Source: an uncultured bacterium (lineage in GTDB: Bacteria > Verrucomicrobiota > Lentisphaeria > Victivallales > UBA1829). Taken from it: DNA of 5,328 nt. The position numbers and the translations under genes were made by a program. Numbering within the stretch: position 1 is the first letter of the stretch; each line of letters begins with the position of its first letter. Shown here in pieces: positions 1 to 5,328 of the stretch. The notes below the pieces were generated by a model. The model was not told the origin of the DNA. It worked only from the letters and a program-made list of their open reading frames with translations, and did no database searches. The stretch spans positions 1 through 5,328 of the forward strand of contig URNE01000200.1 in the NCBI GenBank assembly GCA_900549045.1, read 5' to 3'.

Positions 1-673
1 CATCAACAAGCATGGAGAGATTGAAAATGTGCATGTCAAAACCATTCGCGGAAAAAAGGTATGTAATTCCCCCCGTAACCGTCGTCACCAGCACGAGCAA
101 TCGCACAATCCGGCTCGTGTAATACTCCGGGACACGGAAACCGGAGGTCAACAGCGGACGCACAAAGATTCCGCCGCCAAGTCCCAGCATCGAAGAGACG
201 ATTCCGGTTGCGACTCCCGTCCCGAATGCAATCCGGGATTTGCCCCGCGTAATTTCCGGCATCCGGTCGTTGTAACACGCCGTCCGGCTGCAGAGAGTCT
301 GAATCACGATAAACGAGATGAACCCGATCAGCATCCACTGAATCGGACGCGTCGAGCCGAACGCGGCAATCAGTTTTGTGTTCAGCATCTTGCCGAGCAG
401 AGAAGTCGTCATCGCGCCGAAAGCAAGCGGCAGAACGAGCGTCCGCCCCGGCTCGCCGCGCTTCCAGCCGATCTCCGGAGCCTGTTTCGCAACCGTAAAA
501 ATCGTGGAAGGAACCATCTGGAGGAGTCCGATTCCAACCGCCTCGAACGGCCCCATCCCGAGAATCAGCATCGTCGGAACCACGATCCAGCCGCAGCCGA
601 CTCCCCAATACCCGCCGGACATCATCCCGAGAAACCCGACCAGCGGAGCTGCAATATAAAACAATAAATCCAT
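1..673 (-). CDS. TauE/SafE family membrane permease (sulfite/organosulfonate exporter-like), 3' end cut by window edge
   Basis: The reading frame is open from ATG at 673 to the left edge: 224 codons visible, of about 250-270 usual for the family, so only the C-terminal end is missing. The protein is strongly hydrophobic and shows the two-fold repeat of TauE/SafE proteins (Pfam PF01925). Repeat one has SGGYWGVGCGWIVVPTMLIL at residues 19-38; repeat two has GIVSSMLGLGGGIFVRPLL at 157-175. Membrane spans are likely near 3-20, 26-50, 78-96, 112-128, 148-175 and 188-207. Family members move sulfite, sulfoacetate or other small organic anions across the inner membrane; the substrate here cannot be read from sequence. 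The ATG follows the TAA of the upstream esterase with no gap, and a GGAG at 680-683 lies six bases before it inside the esterase gene, so the two are co-transcribed and probably translationally coupled. Family call firm, substrate unknown. Confidence 0.88.
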   Translation of the reverse strand, partial: MDLLFYIAAPLVGFLGMMSGGYWGVGCGWIVVPTMLILGMGPFEAVGIGLLQMVPSTIFTVAKQAPEIGWKRGEPGRTLVLPLAFGAMTTSLLGKMLNTKLIAAFGSTRPIQWMLIGFISFIVIQTLCSRTACYNDRMPEITRGKSRIAFGTGVATGIVSSMLGLGGGIFVRPLLTSGFRVPEYYTSRIVRLLVLVTTVTGGITYLFSANGFDMHIFNLSMLVD

Positions 674-1462
674 TTACTTCTCCGCGTCAATTCCCGCACA
701 GCGCCGGGCAATGAAATTCAGAATCAGACGGTCGCAGCTGAACCGGACGTCGTTGTGTGCGTGTCCGCCCAGCACGAAATGCCGCGCATCGCGATGTCCA
801 ACCTCGCGCAGAGCGCACGCCATATACGCATTCTCCTCCGCACGCGTCGGCATATCTTTCCCGAAATCTCCGGAGATAAGCAGGACCGGCGGAAGATCGG
901 CGGAAACATACTTGAGCGGAGCGTATTCATCGATCACCGGAGCCCAGGCGTGCTCCCTGTAATGCAGATCGCGCTTGACGGTAAAGTGCGTTCCCATCTG
1001 TCCCGAAACACTCAAAAGTCCGGCAAGTGAACGGTTGTCGCATCCATATTTTTTCAGCAGAGCCGGATTCATCAGCACCATCGCCGTCAGCCATGCGCCC
1101 GCACTGGTTCCGCCAATGAAAATTTTCTTCGGATCGCCGCCGTATTCCGCAATATGTTTCATCACCCATGCGGTTGCAAGCACGGCATCTTCCAGAGAAT
1201 CAAGAGCGTTGTATGTTCCGTCGGAGAGACGGTAACGCGCACCGATGACACAGAGTTCGCCGTCAACGCACCGCAGAGGAACTTCAATTCCGTCCCCCGT
1301 CAGACCGCCTCCGTGAAAATAAAGCAGAGTCGCAAATCCGCGTTTGTTCTTCGGGATTCCGAGGTAGAGTTCCTGTTTCGGAAGTTCCGCGCCGTAACGG
1401 ACCATTGAAATCTCATATTTTCCCGTCTGCAAACCGAAATGCCACTTCCAGTTTTCCATCAT
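674..1462 (-). CDS. alpha/beta-hydrolase fold esterase (HSL/acetyl-esterase-like)
   Basis: A complete 262-residue cytoplasmic-looking protein with no signal peptide. The hormone-sensitive-lipase/carboxylesterase signature is present: oxyanion-hole motif HGGG at residues 50-53 and nucleophile elbow GTSAG at 118-122 (Ser120). The likely acid is Asp199 or Asp203 in SGDFGKD, and the likely catalytic His is 234 or 236 in GGHAHND. The segment DSLEDAVLATAWVMKHIAEYGGDPKKI (88-114, helix before the elbow) is also typical. It should hydrolyse a small carboxylic ester, such as an acetylated sugar or other short acyl ester; the substrate is not determinable. Two ATGs (1462 and 1459) are possible starts; AAGGAG at 1474-1479 lies 11 bases from the first and 14 from the second, so the first is preferred. 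It heads a two-gene unit with the TauE/SafE permease and diverges from the GntR gene, whose putative operator covers its promoter. Confidence 0.87.
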   Translation of the reverse strand: MMENWKWHFGLQTGKYEISMVRYGAELPKQELYLGIPKNKRGFATLLYFHGGGLTGDGIEVPLRCVDGELCVIGARYRLSDGTYNALDSLEDAVLATAWVMKHIAEYGGDPKKIFIGGTSAGAWLTAMVLMNPALLKKYGCDNRSLAGLLSVSGQMGTHFTVKRDLHYREHAWAPVIDEYAPLKYVSADLPPVLLISGDFGKDMPTRAEENAYMACALREVGHRDARHFVLGGHAHNDVRFSCDRLILNFIARRCAGIDAEK

Positions 1463-1477
1463 TTTCGCCGATTCTCC

Positions 1478-1507
1478 TTGAAAAATTCCATTTCTGAACT
1501 ATTGTAT
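1478..1507 (+). promoter_or_regulatory. weak candidate promoter for the GntR regulator gene
   Basis: TTGAAA at 1478-1483 and TTGTAT at 1502-1507 are 18 bases apart and could serve as -35 and -10 for the plus-strand regulator. The -10 again sits in the palindrome, which would allow autorepression. The -10 match is poor and other spacings in this AT-rich stretch are possible, so this is a tentative placement. Confidence 0.25.
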
Positions 1508-1517
1508 ACAATATACA
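1501..1517. promoter_or_regulatory. putative GntR/FCD operator palindrome in the divergent intergenic region
   Basis: ATTGTATACAAT at 1501-1512 is a perfect 12-base palindrome. A second inverted repeat, TGTATA-CAA-TATACA at 1503-1517, overlaps it. The core TTGTATACAA closely resembles sites bound by FadR/FCD-type GntR regulators (GT...AC half-sites). It lies 93-base-intergenic between the esterase and the adjacent regulator gene and overlaps the best -10 box for the esterase direction, which fits autoregulated repression of both directions. The palindrome is seen directly; binding by the neighbour is inferred. Confidence 0.7.
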
Positions 1518-1538
1518 GTATTTTTGCATTTAAAACAA
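1510..1538 (-). promoter_or_regulatory. candidate sigma70-type promoter for the esterase-permease unit
   Basis: On the minus strand, TTGTTT (1533-1538) as -35 and TATATT (1510-1515) as -10 are separated by 17 bases, a good sigma70 layout. Initiation would be expected near 1500-1503, leaving a leader of about 40 bases with the AAGGAG at 1474-1479. The -10 is inside the palindromic operator, so a bound regulator would block it. Based on pattern matching only. Confidence 0.45.
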
Positions 1539-1555
1539 GAGCTGAGCTGGGAAAA

Positions 1556-2164
1556 ATGCTGAAAAAAACAAATCTTTCCATACAGGCGTATGATGAACTG
1601 GCAAAACGGATTGTTTCCGGAAAATTCACCGCGGGTGAAATGTTGCGGGAAGAAAAAATATCCGAAGAATTCGGAATCAGCCGGACGCCCGTCCGCGAAG
1701 CTCTTCAGAAACTTGAGGCGGAAGGACTTGTCGAACAGCTGCCGCGCCGGGGTTACCGCGTTTCAATGCCCGACGAAGAGGCGCTCAATGAACTGTTTCT
1801 CTGCCGCGCCGAGCTGGAAACCGCCGCCCTGCGGCTCGCGCTCCATGAAATTCCCGTTTCCGCAATCGACGTCTTGGAAAAGAAAATACGCAATGCCGCG
1901 AAAAAACGGAGCATCCCCCTTGCGCTGGAAGCAGATACGGCAATGCACGAGCTCATCATGGATTATGCGGGGAATCGTTATCTGTGTTCGCTGATCCGCC
2001 AGTTCATGCGGCAGACAGCCCCGTTCCGCCGGCTTCACAATCTGGAAAATCTGCAGGAAACTGCGGAACAGCGTCTTCTGTTTCTGAATGCGTTGAAGCA
2101 GCGCAATGCGGAAACCGCATCGACACTGCTTCACGCACACATTCTGCAAGGGAAAGGCAGATAA
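1556..2164 (+). CDS. GntR family transcription regulator, FCD (FadR-like) subfamily
   Basis: With the ATG at 1556 the product is 202 residues, slightly short for the FCD subfamily (about 210-240). Residues 8-70 form the winged helix: AYDELAKRIVSGKFTAGEML, then EEFGISRTPVREALQKLEAE and the wing PRRGYRV, all canonical GntR. Residues 75-197 form the helical FCD ligand domain. Its metal or effector ligands include Asp127 and His131 (D-x3-H in EADTAMH), Asn140 and His193/His195, but the usual His of the EH motif is Gln172 (AEQRLLFLNALKQRNAE). An in-frame ATG at 1439 was rejected as start because it would lie inside the divergent esterase gene and run through the operator. The ribosome site before 1556 is weak (GAGCTGGG). 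It likely senses a small carboxylate-type ligand and controls the adjacent esterase-permease pair. Family certain; target and ligand inferred. Confidence 0.9.
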   Translation: MLKKTNLSIQAYDELAKRIVSGKFTAGEMLREEKISEEFGISRTPVREALQKLEAEGLVEQLPRRGYRVSMPDEEALNELFLCRAELETAALRLALHEIPVSAIDVLEKKIRNAAKKRSIPLALEADTAMHELIMDYAGNRYLCSLIRQFMRQTAPFRRLHNLENLQETAEQRLLFLNALKQRNAETASTLLHAHILQGKGR

Positions 2165-3523
2165 TCACTCGTAACGCAGAGCTTCGATCGGGTCAAGGCG
2201 CGACGCTTTCCAAGCGGGATAGAAGCCGAACACGATCCCGACGAACGCCGAGACGAACACCGCCGCCGCAACCGCTGCGGGACTCGACTCCACCGGCCAG
2301 TTCAGGTAATGATTCACCAGAACCGCCGCGCCGTGTCCGATCAGAATTCCCAGAATGCCGCCGATAAGACAGAGCACGATCGACTCCACAAGGAACTGGC
2401 GCAGAATATCGCGCGACCGCGCGCCGACCGCCATGCGCAAGCCGATCTCACGCGTCCGCTCCGTCACCGAAACCAGCATGATGTTCATGATGCCGACTCC
2501 GCCCACGATCAGCGAAATCAGCGCAACTCCGAGCAGCAGGTTCGTCATAACCGACGATGTTCCGGTCAGCATCTTCATGAACTCCGCGGAGTTGCGGATG
2601 TGAAAATCGTCATCCTGATTCGCCTTCAGACGATGCCGCTCCCGCAGAAGCGCCGTCACCTCGCTGATCGCCTCGTTCACCTTGTCGGGAGAGACGGCGG
2701 TCAGCAGAATCTGGTCGATATGAATGAATTTCGGAACCAGCAGCGTATCATCCGCCATTGTGTCGACAGGGGCGGGATAGAGCGCGACGCCCTCCCCCGG
2801 ATAGAGCGCGGAGGGAGAAGTCGCCGCGGTGCTCGTCGTGCTCGTCGCCGTTCCGGTTTTCAGCCCGGTCAGACGCAGGCGCGCCGTGGTCCACGGGAGA
2901 ACGATCACGTCGTCCTCGTCCATGCCGACCATGTTCGCGCCCTTGGTCTGGAGCACGCCGACCACTTTGAATGCCGTATTGGCGATACGGATCTCGCAGT
3001 CAATCGGAGAAATTCCTTTGAAGAGTTCGCGGACGATAGTCGAGCCCACCACGCAGACGCGCGCCCGGCGGTTGACCTCCCGCTGATTGAAAAAGCGTCC
3101 CTCCGCAATCGTCCAGTTTCGGATCTGGAAAAATTCGGGAGCCGAACCCTGAATCCGGCTTGGCTGGTAGTTCGTTCCGGAAAAAATCGCCTGTTTGCCG
3201 TTCGCGTTCACCACGGGAACCGCAACGGCGACGGCGGGACACTCCCGGTTGATCGCTTCGCAGTCTTCCGGCGTGAGAGACATCTGGGAGCCCGAGCCTT
3301 TCGAAACTCCGCCGCGCCGGTCCGCTCCGGGAATGACCATCACCGCATTCGCCCCCATCTTTTCAATGGATTCGCGAATCGAATTCGAAGAACCGGTGCC
3401 GATCTCCATCATCGTAATGACGGCCGCAATGCCGATCACGATTCCGAGCGTCGTCAGCATGGCGCGCGTCGGATTGCGCAAAAGCGCCTTCAACGCAGTC
3501 GACAGAATTGAAATCAGGCTCAT
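2165..3523 (-). CDS. MacB-type ABC transporter permease (MacB_PCD + FtsX domains)
   Basis: A 452-residue permease of the MacB/YknZ type, about 40-50 residues longer than usual. The N-terminal motif LKALLRNPTRAMLTTLGIVI and first membrane span lie at 11-38. A large periplasmic domain runs from about 41 to 325, and the FtsX core has three further spans near 326-350, 378-402 and 414-436. ERTREIGLRMAVGAR (355-369) is the coupling region that meets the ATPase, and the end FYPAWKASRLDPIEALRYE (434-452) is the family C-terminal signature. Residues about 222-260 are an extra Ser/Thr/Ala-rich stretch with an ALYP repeat. The start codon overlaps the ATPase stop (ATGA, 3520-3523), with AGGAGG at 3530-3535. 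It pairs with the upstream ATPase and adaptor as a mechanotransmission-type exporter or extractor acting from the periplasmic side; the substrate is unknown. Its stop abuts the convergent GntR stop. Confidence 0.93.
   Translation of the reverse strand: MSLISILSTALKALLRNPTRAMLTTLGIVIGIAAVITMMEIGTGSSNSIRESIEKMGANAVMVIPGADRRGGVSKGSGSQMSLTPEDCEAINRECPAVAVAVPVVNANGKQAIFSGTNYQPSRIQGSAPEFFQIRNWTIAEGRFFNQREVNRRARVCVVGSTIVRELFKGISPIDCEIRIANTAFKVVGVLQTKGANMVGMDEDDVIVLPWTTARLRLTGLKTGTATSTTSTAATSPSALYPGEGVALYPAPVDTMADDTLLVPKFIHIDQILLTAVSPDKVNEAISEVTALLRERHRLKANQDDDFHIRNSAEFMKMLTGTSSVMTNLLLGVALISLIVGGVGIMNIMLVSVTERTREIGLRMAVGARSRDILRQFLVESIVLCLIGGILGILIGHGAAVLVNHYLNWPVESSPAAVAAAVFVSAFVGIVFGFYPAWKASRLDPIEALRYE
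2744..2860 (-). repeat. low-complexity insertion with in-frame direct repeat in the permease gene
   Basis: This stretch encodes permease residues 222-260, a Ser/Thr/Ala-rich segment followed by ALYPGEGV-ALYPAPVD. The 12-base unit GGATAGAGCGCG (plus-strand reading) occurs at 2775-2786 and 2799-2810, exactly 24 bases apart, giving an 8-residue tandem duplication. The adjacent GCTCGTCGT-like triplets (2830-2850) encode the Ser/Thr run. The segment falls in the periplasmic domain where ordinary MacB permeases have a short connection. Confidence 0.6.
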
Positions 3524-4221
3524 AACGAACCTCCTTTCCGGTACTCGCCGTTTACGACAAGACCGTCCTGAATATGAATGCTCCGTTTTGCAAAATCCGC
3601 AATCTCGGTCGAGTGAGTGACCAAAATCACGGTTATGCCTTCGCGGTTCAGTTCGGAAAACATCTCCATCACCTCTTCGCTGGTGCGCGAATCGAGATTG
3701 CCGGTCGGCTCATCCGCGAACAGCACCGGCGGATGATTGATCAGAGCGCGCGCAATCGCCACCCGCTGCTGCTGTCCACCCGAAAGCTGGGAGGGATAAT
3801 GGTAAATCCGTTCGGAAAGCCCGACACGTTTCAGCATTTCGATTCCGCGCTCACGGCACTCCTTGCGCGAGAGCCCGCTTGCCGTATAAGCCAGCGGCAT
3901 GATGACATTGTCCAGAGACGTCGTCCGGGGAAGCAGATTGAAGCTCTGGAACACAAAACCTATCTTGCGGTTCCGCACCATCGCGCGATGATCCCCCGAG
4001 GCGCGCCCGAGTTCTTCGCCGTCGAGCAGATAATCCCCCGAAGTCGGACGGTCCAGGCAGCCGAGAATGTTCATCAGCGTGCTCTTTCCCGAACCGGAAG
4101 CGCCCATCAGCGCCACGTATTCCCCCTTGCCGATCGTGAGCGAGATTCCCTTGAGAACAGGAACGTCAATCTCTCCGAGCGAATAGGTTTTCCGGATATC
4201 TTTGAGTTCGATAAGAGGCAT
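3520..4221 (-). CDS. ABC transporter ATP-binding protein, MacB/LolD family
   Basis: A complete 233-residue ATPase of normal length for the LolD/MacB/YknY group. Every catalytic motif is intact: Walker A GASGSGKST (40-48), Q-loop FQSFNLLP (Gln92), signature LSGGQQQR (146-153), Walker B VLFADEP with Glu171, D-loop NLDS (175-178) and H-loop VTHS (His203). It acts at the cytoplasmic face, driving the permease encoded immediately downstream, whose ATG overlaps this stop codon. AAGGAGGT at 4227-4234 gives a strong ribosome site six bases from the ATG and overlaps the adaptor stop codon, so translation is likely coupled along the operon. ATPase and permease are separate proteins, unlike E. coli MacB where they are fused. 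A LolD role is less likely because the neighbour is an adaptor and only one permease is present. Confidence 0.95.
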   Translation of the reverse strand: MPLIELKDIRKTYSLGEIDVPVLKGISLTIGKGEYVALMGASGSGKSTLMNILGCLDRPTSGDYLLDGEELGRASGDHRAMVRNRKIGFVFQSFNLLPRTTSLDNVIMPLAYTASGLSRKECRERGIEMLKRVGLSERIYHYPSQLSGGQQQRVAIARALINHPPVLFADEPTGNLDSRTSEEVMEMFSELNREGITVILVTHSTEIADFAKRSIHIQDGLVVNGEYRKGGSL

Positions 4222-4226
4222 GGCGC

Positions 4227-4234
4227 ACCTCCTT
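4227..4234 (-). promoter_or_regulatory. strong ribosome binding site overlapping the adaptor stop codon
   Basis: AAGGAGGT on the minus strand shares bases with the TAA of the adaptor gene (4233-4235) and is spaced six bases from the ATPase ATG. A ribosome finishing the adaptor sits on it, which suggests coupled translation and fixes the ATPase start. Confidence 0.8.
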
Positions 4235-5258
4235 ATTTTTTCTTTGCGCCCGGATGCCGCGGCGGTTTCGGAAGGAACGGACTGCCCGCATTCCCGGAAT
4301 TTTTCCCCGGCGCGGCGGCAACCGCAACCGTTCCGGTGACAAGCTCGTCTCCCTCTTTGACGTCGCCCGAGACGATCTCCGTCTGAATGCCGTCGTTCAT
4401 GCCGAGTTTGACTTCAACCGGACGGATTCCGTTCTCTGAAAGCACCCAGAGAATTCGGGTGTTGCCTGTACGCATTCCGATCGCCTTCGAAAGCGTTTCG
4501 CGATACTGCGCGGGAAGAGCCGCCGCATCGGGAACAAAGCGCAGCGCGGCATTCGGAGCGGAAAGAGCGCCTTTGCGCTGCTCCTGAATAAACTTTACGT
4601 TCGCGGTCAGATACGGAAGCAGCCGTCCGCTGGAATTGTCCGTCGACACCTCAACAACATACGTCACGACGTTCTGCGACATCGTCGCGTTCAGACGGAT
4701 CTTGTGCACCTTTCCGGCAAACGTCTCATTCGGGAAGGCGTCGACCGTGAACTCCACCGGCATTCCCGGTTTCAGCGAACCGATATCAGCCTCGTTGACC
4801 GAAACCCACACCTGCATCCGCCTCAGGTCTTTCGCAATCAGAAACAGACTCGATGCGCTCATATTGGAAACAACAGTCTGACCGATGCTGACCCGGCGGT
4901 CGATAATCACGCCGTCTACGGGGGAAGTTATGGTGCAGTATTCAAGGTTCCGTTTCGCCTTGTCATAGGAAGCTGTCGCGCTTGCAAGGGACGCGTCGGC
5001 TTCCGCAAGCGCGGCTTCGTTCACGGCAACCGTCGCGGTCGCGGCGTCGAACTCGGCCTTGTAGTTGTCATAATCGCTCTTCGCCATCGCGTGCTGAGGA
5101 TACAGACGCTGCGCGCGTTCCCAGTTGTTCTTCGCGAGAACGAGTTTCGCTTTTGCAAGTTCGATATTGGCTTTGGAGCTCAGGATCGCGGCGTTTGCTT
5201 TGAGCTTCTGCGCCTCCGCGGAACGCATCTCCGCATCGTAAACAAGATCGGGGTGCAT
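4233..5258 (-). CDS. MacA/HlyD-type periplasmic adaptor subunit, N-terminally truncated
   Basis: Counting from the ATG at 5258 the product is 341 residues. The coiled-coil hairpin occupies about 5-105 (Ala/Glu/Lys-rich heptads, with the turn near YPQHAMAKSDYD at 53-64). The second lipoyl half-motif follows at 106-142 (YCTITSPVDGVIIDRRVSIG), then the beta-barrel at 147-226 and the membrane-proximal domain at 230-312. The tail is Pro/basic (PKPPRHPGAKKK). What precedes the hairpin in every MacA-like adaptor is missing: signal peptide or anchor, and the first lipoyl half with a V-x-x-G-Q-x-L segment, about 70-100 residues. The frame extends upstream to a GTG at 5291 (352 residues), but that extension is antisense to a CPBP protease fragment and is not adaptor-like. 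The ATG has only a poor ribosome site. As it stands the gene is broken or its 5' end lies on another sequence. The adaptor normally links the ABC permease to an outer-membrane TolC-type channel. Confidence 0.85.
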   Translation of the reverse strand: MHPDLVYDAEMRSAEAQKLKANAAILSSKANIELAKAKLVLAKNNWERAQRLYPQHAMAKSDYDNYKAEFDAATATVAVNEAALAEADASLASATASYDKAKRNLEYCTITSPVDGVIIDRRVSIGQTVVSNMSASSLFLIAKDLRRMQVWVSVNEADIGSLKPGMPVEFTVDAFPNETFAGKVHKIRLNATMSQNVVTYVVEVSTDNSSGRLLPYLTANVKFIQEQRKGALSAPNAALRFVPDAAALPAQYRETLSKAIGMRTGNTRILWVLSENGIRPVEVKLGMNDGIQTEIVSGDVKEGDELVTGTVAVAAAPGKNSGNAGSPFLPKPPRHPGAKKK

Positions 5259-5328
5259 TAGCCTTTGCCCTGGTACACGGCAATGTGACACAAGGCATAC
5301 CCGCCTTCATCATAGGCGTTGTGCTCGG
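5255..5328 (+). pseudogene. CPBP (Abi/Rce1-like) intramembrane metalloprotease, internal fragment, cut at both ends
   Basis: From 5255 the plus strand reads 24 codons, ALAFALVHGNVTQGI then PAFIIGVVLG, and is still open at the right edge. F-x3-H (FALVH) followed by GN and a hydrophobic AFxxGxxLG segment is the second conserved motif of CPBP proteases (Pfam PF02517), very like clostridial members. The upstream EExxxR motif is absent: before 5255 the frame reads CGT-AAA-CAA-GAT-CGG-GGT, which is the antisense of the adaptor. Codon use (two ATA, a TTA, GTA and CAA in 24 codons) differs from the neighbouring GC-rich genes. The fragment is short, so the call rests on one motif; the frame is clearly more protein-like than the five others there. 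Confidence 0.6.

Noticed and set aside
36..608. 190-codon open frame on the minus strand within the left block
   Set aside because: It is in another frame of the TauE/SafE gene. Its translation is Arg/Asp/Gly-rich without domain features, whereas the frame starting at 673 gives a clean membrane protein with both family repeats.
1439..1555. Upstream in-frame ATG giving a 241-residue GntR protein
   Set aside because: The extra 39 residues overlap the divergent esterase gene and read through the promoter and operator; the family N-terminus matches the ATG at 1556.
2106..2120. Perfect hairpin ATGCGG-AAA-CCGCAT as a possible terminator
   Set aside because: It lies inside the GntR coding sequence, has only a six-base stem, and no T-run follows on either strand.
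2309..3511. 400-codon open frame on the plus strand
   Set aside because: It is the antisense shadow of the permease gene; Arg/His/Asp/Asn-rich composition with no recognisable domain, a common artefact of GC-rich coding DNA.
5259..5291. GTG at 5291 as true start of the adaptor, with VPGQRL resembling the adaptor V-x-x-G-Q-x-L segment
   Set aside because: The resemblance is short and two residues out of register, two stop codons lie just upstream in frame, and the opposite strand codes convincingly for a CPBP motif here.
5260..5327. Minus-strand frame ending EHNAYDEGG...VYQGKG-stop, whose TAA overlaps the ATG at 5258, as the end of an upstream operon gene
   Set aside because: I recognise no family in it, and the plus-strand reading of the same bases matches the CPBP protease motif much better.

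Overview
The window is a compact bacterial segment with essentially no free space: seven gene calls, one 93-base divergent intergenic region, and otherwise abutting or overlapping ends. Strong AGGAGG-type ribosome binding sites, GC-rich codon choice and a MacA-type adaptor (a protein of diderm envelopes) point to a Gram-negative bacterium. A Lentisphaerota/Victivallis-like or similar gut or environmental diderm would fit, but this is only an impression and nothing in the window fixes the phylum.

Left block (1-1555). Two minus-strand genes, an alpha/beta-hydrolase fold esterase and then a TauE/SafE-type membrane permease that runs off the left edge, are joined stop-to-start (TAA directly followed by ATG) and are surely one transcription unit. 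Diverging from them on the plus strand is a GntR/FCD-family transcription regulator (1556-2164). The shared 93-base intergenic region holds a perfect 12-base palindrome, ATTGTATACAAT, of the kind bound by FCD-type GntR regulators. It overlaps the best candidate -10 box of the esterase-permease pair. The simple reading is a small-molecule-responsive switch: the regulator represses the esterase and transporter (and probably itself), and the transporter moves an organic anion or sulfur oxyanion related to the esterase product.

Right block (2165-5258). Three minus-strand genes in the order adaptor, ATPase, permease form a MacA/MacB-type (YknXYZ/LolD-like) ABC efflux operon. ATPase and permease are separate polypeptides; the ATPase-permease junction is an ATGA overlap and the adaptor-ATPase gap is 11 bases. 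The permease carries an unusual Ser/Thr/Ala-rich insertion with an 8-residue tandem duplication in its periplasmic domain. The permease and the GntR gene converge with zero bases between their stop codons.

Right edge (about 5250-5328). The adaptor has lost its N-terminus: signal/anchor and first half of the lipoyl/barrel domain are absent. Where they should be, the plus strand instead encodes an internal piece of a CPBP-family intramembrane protease (FALVHGN motif). Both genes lack their 5' parts at the same point, so this is a recombination or, more likely, an assembly junction. It is the least ordinary feature of the window. I found no RNA genes, CRISPR arrays, insertion sequences or convincing terminators.
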